A stretch of DNA of 8,470 nucleotides from an uncultured Solobacterium sp. (lineage in GTDB: Bacteria; Bacillota_I; Bacilli_A; Erysipelotrichales; Erysipelotrichaceae), in the NCBI GenBank assembly GCA_900546285.1, contig URCJ01000057.1, positions 1 through 8,470 on the forward strand, written 5' to 3'. How positions within the stretch are numbered: the stretch's first letter is position 1; each line of letters starts with the position of its first letter. Of this stretch, positions 5,060 to 8,470 are shown piece after piece. The position numbers and the translations under genes are program-made. The notes beneath the pieces were generated by a model. It did not search any database. It worked only from the letters and a program-made list of their open reading frames with translations, and had not been told where the DNA came from.

Positions 5060-7156
5060 ATGACAAGACAGTATAGCTTAGAAAATACTAGAAATATCGG
5101 TATCATGGCTCACATCGATGCTGGTAAGACAACTTGTACTGAACGTATTCTTTTCTTCACTGGTAAGACTCATAAGATTGGTGAAACACATGATGGTGCT
5201 TCACAAATGGACTGGATGGCTCAAGAACAAGAAAGAGGTATCACTATCACTAGTGCTGCCACTACTACATTCTGGGCTGGTAAGGATCATCAATATCCTA
5301 AACATCGTATCAACATTATCGATACTCCAGGACACGTTGACTTCACTGTAGAAGTTGAAAGATCTCTAAGAGTACTAGATGGCGCTGTTACTGTATTAGA
5401 TGCTAAGGCAGGTGTTGAACCTCAAACTGAAACAGTATGGCGTCAAGCAACAACATATGGTGTTCCAAGAATTGTATTCTGTAACAAAATGGATGCTACA
5501 GGTGCTGACTTCTTAATGTCAGTTAGATCAATCGGCAATAGATTAGCTGCTAAGGCTGCTGCAATCCAAATGCCAATTGGTGCTGAAAATACATTCAGAG
5601 GAATCATCGATCTTATTGAACGTAAACAATATATATACAATAATGACCAAGGTACAGATATCACTTGTACTGAAATCGATGAACAATTCAAGGAAGAAGC
5701 TGAATTATTAAGAAGCGAACTTCTTGAAGTATTGTCAGAATATGATGATGAATTAATGGAAAAATTCCTTGAAGGCGAAGAAGTTGATATCGCATTAATC
5801 AAGAAGACAATCAGAAAAGCTGTTATCGGCGCTGATTTCTTCCCAGTATTATGTGGTTCTGCTTACAAGAACAAGGGTATCCAATTATTATTAGATGCTG
5901 TTATTGATTACCTTCCTTCTCCATTAGATGTACCATCTATTAAGGGTGTTACACTTGATGGTGCTGAAGAAGCTAGACATCCAAGTGACAGTGAACCTTT
6001 CTCTGCATTAGCATTTAAGGTTATGACTGACCCATTCGTAGGTAGATTAACATACTTCAGAGTTTACTCTGGTGTTGCTACTGCTGGTAGTTATGTATTA
6101 AATGCTACTAAGGATAAGAAAGAAAGATTTGGTAGACTTGTACAAATGCATGCTAACCACCGTGCTGAAATTGAAGAAGTTGATGCTGGTGATATCGCTG
6201 CTGCTGTAGGTCTAAAAGATACTACTACAGGTGATACATTGTGTGATGAAAAGAACCCTATTATTCTTGAATCAATGGTATTCCCTGAACCAGTTATCCA
6301 AATGTCAGTTGAGCCAAAGACAAAGGCTGACTCTGATAAGATGGACATGGCTTTAGCTAAGTTAGCTGAAGAAGACCCAACTTTCAGAACATATACTGAT
6401 GAAGAAACAGGACAAACTATCATCGCTGGTATGGGTGAACTTCACTTAGATATCATCGTAGATAGATTAAAGAGAGAATTCAAGGTTGAATGTAACATCG
6501 GTGCTCCACAAGTTGCCTTCAGAGAAACAATCAGAAAAGCTGCTGACTGTGAAGGTAAGTTCGTTAGACAATCTGGTGGTAGAGGTCAATACGGTCACGT
6601 TTGGATCAAGTTTGAACCAAATGAAGAAGGTAAGGGCTTTGAATTCATCGACGCTGTTGTCGGCGGTTCTGTTCCAAGAGAATATATCAAGCCAACTCAA
6701 GAAGGTTTGGTTGCTGCATTAAACAACGGTCTAGTTGCTGGCTACCCAGTAGTTGACATCAAGGCTACATTGTTTGATGGTTCATACCACGAAGTCGACT
6801 CTTCTGAAATGGCGTTCAAGACTGCTGCTTCACTAGCATTAAAAGAAGCTGCTAAGAAGTGTGATCCAGTATTACTTGAACCTATCATGGACGTTGAAGT
6901 AACTGCACCAAGTGAATACTTAGGTTCAGTTATGGGTGATGTTACAAAAAGACGTGGCCAAATCAGAGACCAAGAAGAAAGAGGAAACGCTATCGTTATT
7001 AGAGCATACGTACCTCTATCTGAAATGTTCGGTTATGCTACTGACTTAAGATCATTCACTCAAGGTCGTGGTAACTACATGATGCAAATGGATCACTACT
7101 CAGAAGTTCCAAAGAGCATCGCTGAAAGTATTGCAAAGAAAAACGCTAAAGACTAA
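5060..7156 (+). CDS. fusA: Elongation factor G
   Basis: GTPase that moves tRNAs and mRNA through the ribosome after peptide bond formation and also helps split ribosomes with RRF. It is 698 residues with the five-domain plan. GTPase motifs: G1 AHIDAGKT (17-24), G2 RGITI (59-63), G3 DTPGH (88-92), G4 NKMD (142-145), G5 CGSA (265-268). Domain II and III follow (DPFVGRLTYFRVYSG; GMGELHLDIIVDRLKREFKVE), then domain IV with SGGRGQYGHVW and GGSVPREYI, and domain V with EPIMDVEV and GNYMMQMDHYSEVPKSI. Between switch I and DTPGH it carries about 7 extra residues (AGKDHQYPKHRIN) relative to Bacillus subtilis EF-G, similar to proteobacterial EF-G. AAAGGA (5049-5054) lies 5 nt before ATG; the gap after rpsG is 15 nt and rpsG ends in tandem stops TAATAG. 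This is the canonical factor, not a TetM/FusB-type resistance paralogue. Confidence 0.98.
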   Translation: MTRQYSLENTRNIGIMAHIDAGKTTCTERILFFTGKTHKIGETHDGASQMDWMAQEQERGITITSAATTTFWAGKDHQYPKHRINIIDTPGHVDFTVEVERSLRVLDGAVTVLDAKAGVEPQTETVWRQATTYGVPRIVFCNKMDATGADFLMSVRSIGNRLAAKAAAIQMPIGAENTFRGIIDLIERKQYIYNNDQGTDITCTEIDEQFKEEAELLRSELLEVLSEYDDELMEKFLEGEEVDIALIKKTIRKAVIGADFFPVLCGSAYKNKGIQLLLDAVIDYLPSPLDVPSIKGVTLDGAEEARHPSDSEPFSALAFKVMTDPFVGRLTYFRVYSGVATAGSYVLNATKDKKERFGRLVQMHANHRAEIEEVDAGDIAAAVGLKDTTTGDTLCDEKNPIILESMVFPEPVIQMSVEPKTKADSDKMDMALAKLAEEDPTFRTYTDEETGQTIIAGMGELHLDIIVDRLKREFKVECNIGAPQVAFRETIRKAADCEGKFVRQSGGRGQYGHVWIKFEPNEEGKGFEFIDAVVGGSVPREYIKPTQEGLVAALNNGLVAGYPVVDIKATLFDGSYHEVDSSEMAFKTAASLALKEAAKKCDPVLLEPIMDVEVTAPSEYLGSVMGDVTKRRGQIRDQEERGNAIVIRAYVPLSEMFGYATDLRSFTQGRGNYMMQMDHYSEVPKSIAESIAKKNAKD

Positions 7157-7185
7157 TTGAATATTAGTACGTTTTATCTTAAAAT
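7157..7185 (+). promoter_or_regulatory. Internal promoter in front of tuf
   Basis: TTGAAT (7157-7162) begins at the base after the fusA stop and is followed at exactly 17 bp by TAAAAT (7180-7185). The matches are 4 of 6 and 5 of 6. Transcription would start near 7192, leaving a 20-nt leader that carries the AGGAGG site. A separate promoter would let EF-Tu be made in excess over EF-G and the ribosomal proteins. Confidence 0.55.
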
Positions 7186-7211
7186 TAATTTGCTAAACAG
7201 GAGGAAAACAA

Positions 7212-8411
7212 ATGGCAAAAGAAAAATTTGACCGTTCATTAGAACATGTCAATATTGGTACTATCGGTCACGTTGACCATGGTAAAACAACATTAACTGC
7301 TGCTATCACAAAAAGATTAGCTGAAAAGGGTCAAGCTGAATTCAAGGCATATGACCAAATCGATGGTGCTCCAGAAGAAAAAGCTAGAGGTATCACTATC
7401 AATACTGCACACGTTGAATATAAGACTGCAAAGAGACACTATGCTCACGTTGACTGCCCAGGACACGCTGACTATGTTAAGAACATGATCACTGGTGCTG
7501 CTCAAATGGATGGTGCTATCCTTGTTGTTGCTGCTACTGATGGACCAATGCCTCAAACTAGAGAACACATCTTACTTGCTAGACAAGTTGGTGTACCTAA
7601 AATTGTTGTATTCTTAAACAAGTGCGATATGGTTGATGATGAAGAATTAATCGACTTAGTTGAAATGGAAGTTAGAGAATTATTAGATGAATACGGATTT
7701 GACGGTGACAACTGCCCAATCATCAGAGGTTCAGCTCTTAAGGCTCTTGAAGGCGATCCAGCTTATGAAGCTAAGATTGATGAATTAATGGATGCTGTAG
7801 ATGAATACATCCCTTCACCAGCAAGAGAAATGGATAAGCCATTCTTAATGTCTGTAGAAGACGTATTCACAATCACTGGTCGTGGTACAGTTGCTACAGG
7901 TAGAGTAGAACGTGGTGTTGCTCACTTAAACGATGAAGTTGAAATCGTTGGTATCAAGCCTACAAGAAAGACAGTTATCACTGGTCTTGAAATGTTCAGA
8001 AAGCAATTAGACTTAGCTGAAGCAGGCGATAACATCGGTGCATTACTTCGTGGTGTAAACAGAGATGAAATCGAAAGAGGACAAGTATTAGCTAAGCCTG
8101 GTACAGTTACTCCTCATACAAAGTTCAAGGCTCAAGTGTACGTATTAACTAAAGAAGAAGGTGGTCGTCATACTCCATTCGTAGTAAACTACCGTCCACA
8201 ATTCTATTTCCGTACTACTGACGTTACTGGTGTTGTTGAAGAAATCAAGGACAACAGTGGCGAACCAATGGAAATGGTAATGCCTGGTGATAACGTATTA
8301 ATGACTGTTGAACTAATCGCTCCAATCGCTATTGAAAACGGTACTAAGTTCTCAATCAGAGAAGGTGGTAGAACAGTAGGTTCTGGTAACGTTACTGAAA
8401 TCGTTAAATAA
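7212..8411 (+). CDS. tuf: Elongation factor Tu
   Basis: GTPase that delivers aminoacyl-tRNA to the ribosomal A site, usually the most abundant bacterial protein. It is 399 residues with all three domains. GTPase motifs: G1 GHVDHGKT (19-26), G2 RGITI with T62 (59-63), G3 DCPGH (81-85), G4 NKCD (136-139), G5 SALK (174-177). Domain II starts around FLMSVEDVFTITGRGTVATGRVERG (211-235 region), and domain III holds GGRHTPFVVNYRPQFYFRTTDVTG. Minor deviations are VV where many EF-Tu have F plus a small residue after HTPF, and SGNVTEIVK at the C-terminus. The AGGAGG (7199-7204) site 7 nt before ATG is the best RBS on the plus strand. Last gene of the visible str operon, 55 nt after fusA and with its own candidate promoter. 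Whether a second tuf copy exists cannot be judged here. Confidence 0.98.
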   Translation: MAKEKFDRSLEHVNIGTIGHVDHGKTTLTAAITKRLAEKGQAEFKAYDQIDGAPEEKARGITINTAHVEYKTAKRHYAHVDCPGHADYVKNMITGAAQMDGAILVVAATDGPMPQTREHILLARQVGVPKIVVFLNKCDMVDDEELIDLVEMEVRELLDEYGFDGDNCPIIRGSALKALEGDPAYEAKIDELMDAVDEYIPSPAREMDKPFLMSVEDVFTITGRGTVATGRVERGVAHLNDEVEIVGIKPTRKTVITGLEMFRKQLDLAEAGDNIGALLRGVNRDEIERGQVLAKPGTVTPHTKFKAQVYVLTKEEGGRHTPFVVNYRPQFYFRTTDVTGVVEEIKDNSGEPMEMVMPGDNVLMTVELIAPIAIENGTKFSIREGGRTVGSGNVTEIVK

Positions 8412-8435
8412 TTACTAATTGATTAATTAACTATA

Positions 8436-8470
8436 TTAGGGGCTGTCCAAAAACCTAAGTGTTAAAACTT
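8436..8470. mobile_element. Possible insertion-sequence end
   Basis: After the tuf stop the DNA is A/T-rich until GGGGCTGTCCAAAAACC (8439-8455). Sequences starting GGGGCTGTC followed by an A-run resemble terminal inverted repeats of several DDE transposase families (IS1182-like elements, for example). The block is also flanked by TTAGG (8436-8440) and CCTAA (8454-8458), which could pair as a small hairpin. The window ends before any transposase frame or second end, so this is resemblance only. I saw no convincing intrinsic terminator for tuf in 8412-8470. Confidence 0.3.

Noticed and set aside
5443..5802. Minus-strand frames inside fusA, rpsG and tuf (for example 5443-5802, 6091-6423, 4891-5106, 7317-7568)
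   Set aside because: They are antisense shadows of highly conserved genes with no RBS or recognisable protein features.
8412..8435. Terminator directly after tuf
   Set aside because: Only short A/T self-complementary stretches are visible, with no G/C-containing stem followed by a U-run.

Overview
The window is AT-rich DNA from a low-GC Gram-positive bacterium (Bacillota). Supporting signs are strong AGGAGG-type Shine-Dalgarno sites about 7 nt before most starts, Arg codons dominated by AGA, A/T-ending codons throughout, a long Firmicute-type S12, and an rpsL-rpsG-fusA-tuf cluster whose proteins look like those of Bacilli and their relatives. The Crp/Fnr type and the oleate hydratase would fit an anaerobic gut or oral member, possibly Erysipelotrichia. 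That finer placement is an impression and the window does not prove it.

Layout. Positions 1-718 (+) hold the 1-37 fragment of an upstream region and a complete Crp/Fnr-family regulator. Facing it on the minus strand is an oleate hydratase gene (2518 to 740), with its own RBS, a possible promoter, and an intrinsic terminator whose far arm lies inside the last codons of the Crp/Fnr gene. Further right, also on the minus strand, is a two-gene operon (3865 to 2664): a six-helix DUF308/HdeD-like membrane protein with a short tandem-repeat acidic tail, then a TetR-family regulator 2 nt downstream. A second minus-strand terminator (2623 to 2585) separates this operon from the oleate hydratase gene. 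The 273-bp divergent intergenic region (3866-4138) carries back-to-back promoters, phased A/T-tracts and a structured 5' leader for rpsL. From 4139 to 8411 (+) lies the str operon: rpsL, rpsG, fusA, tuf. tuf has a good internal promoter in the 55-bp gap after fusA. The last ~35 bases start with GGGGCTGTCC, which resembles an insertion-sequence end and may mark the edge of a mobile element.

How the parts fit. The str genes make ribosomal proteins S12 and S7 and the elongation factors EF-G and EF-Tu. The left half looks like a small stress or fatty-acid response region: oleate hydratase detoxifies host or dietary unsaturated fatty acids, the TetR protein is a plausible fatty-acid-responsive regulator, and the DUF308 membrane protein is a plausible envelope-stress partner. 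That link is inferred from gene order only. I saw no clearly new biological system. The points most worth a second look are the recently expanded 12-bp repeat in the DUF308 gene next to the tetR RBS, the structured rpsL leader, the oleate hydratase/TetR/DUF308 association, and the str operon's isolation from its usual rpoBC-side neighbours.
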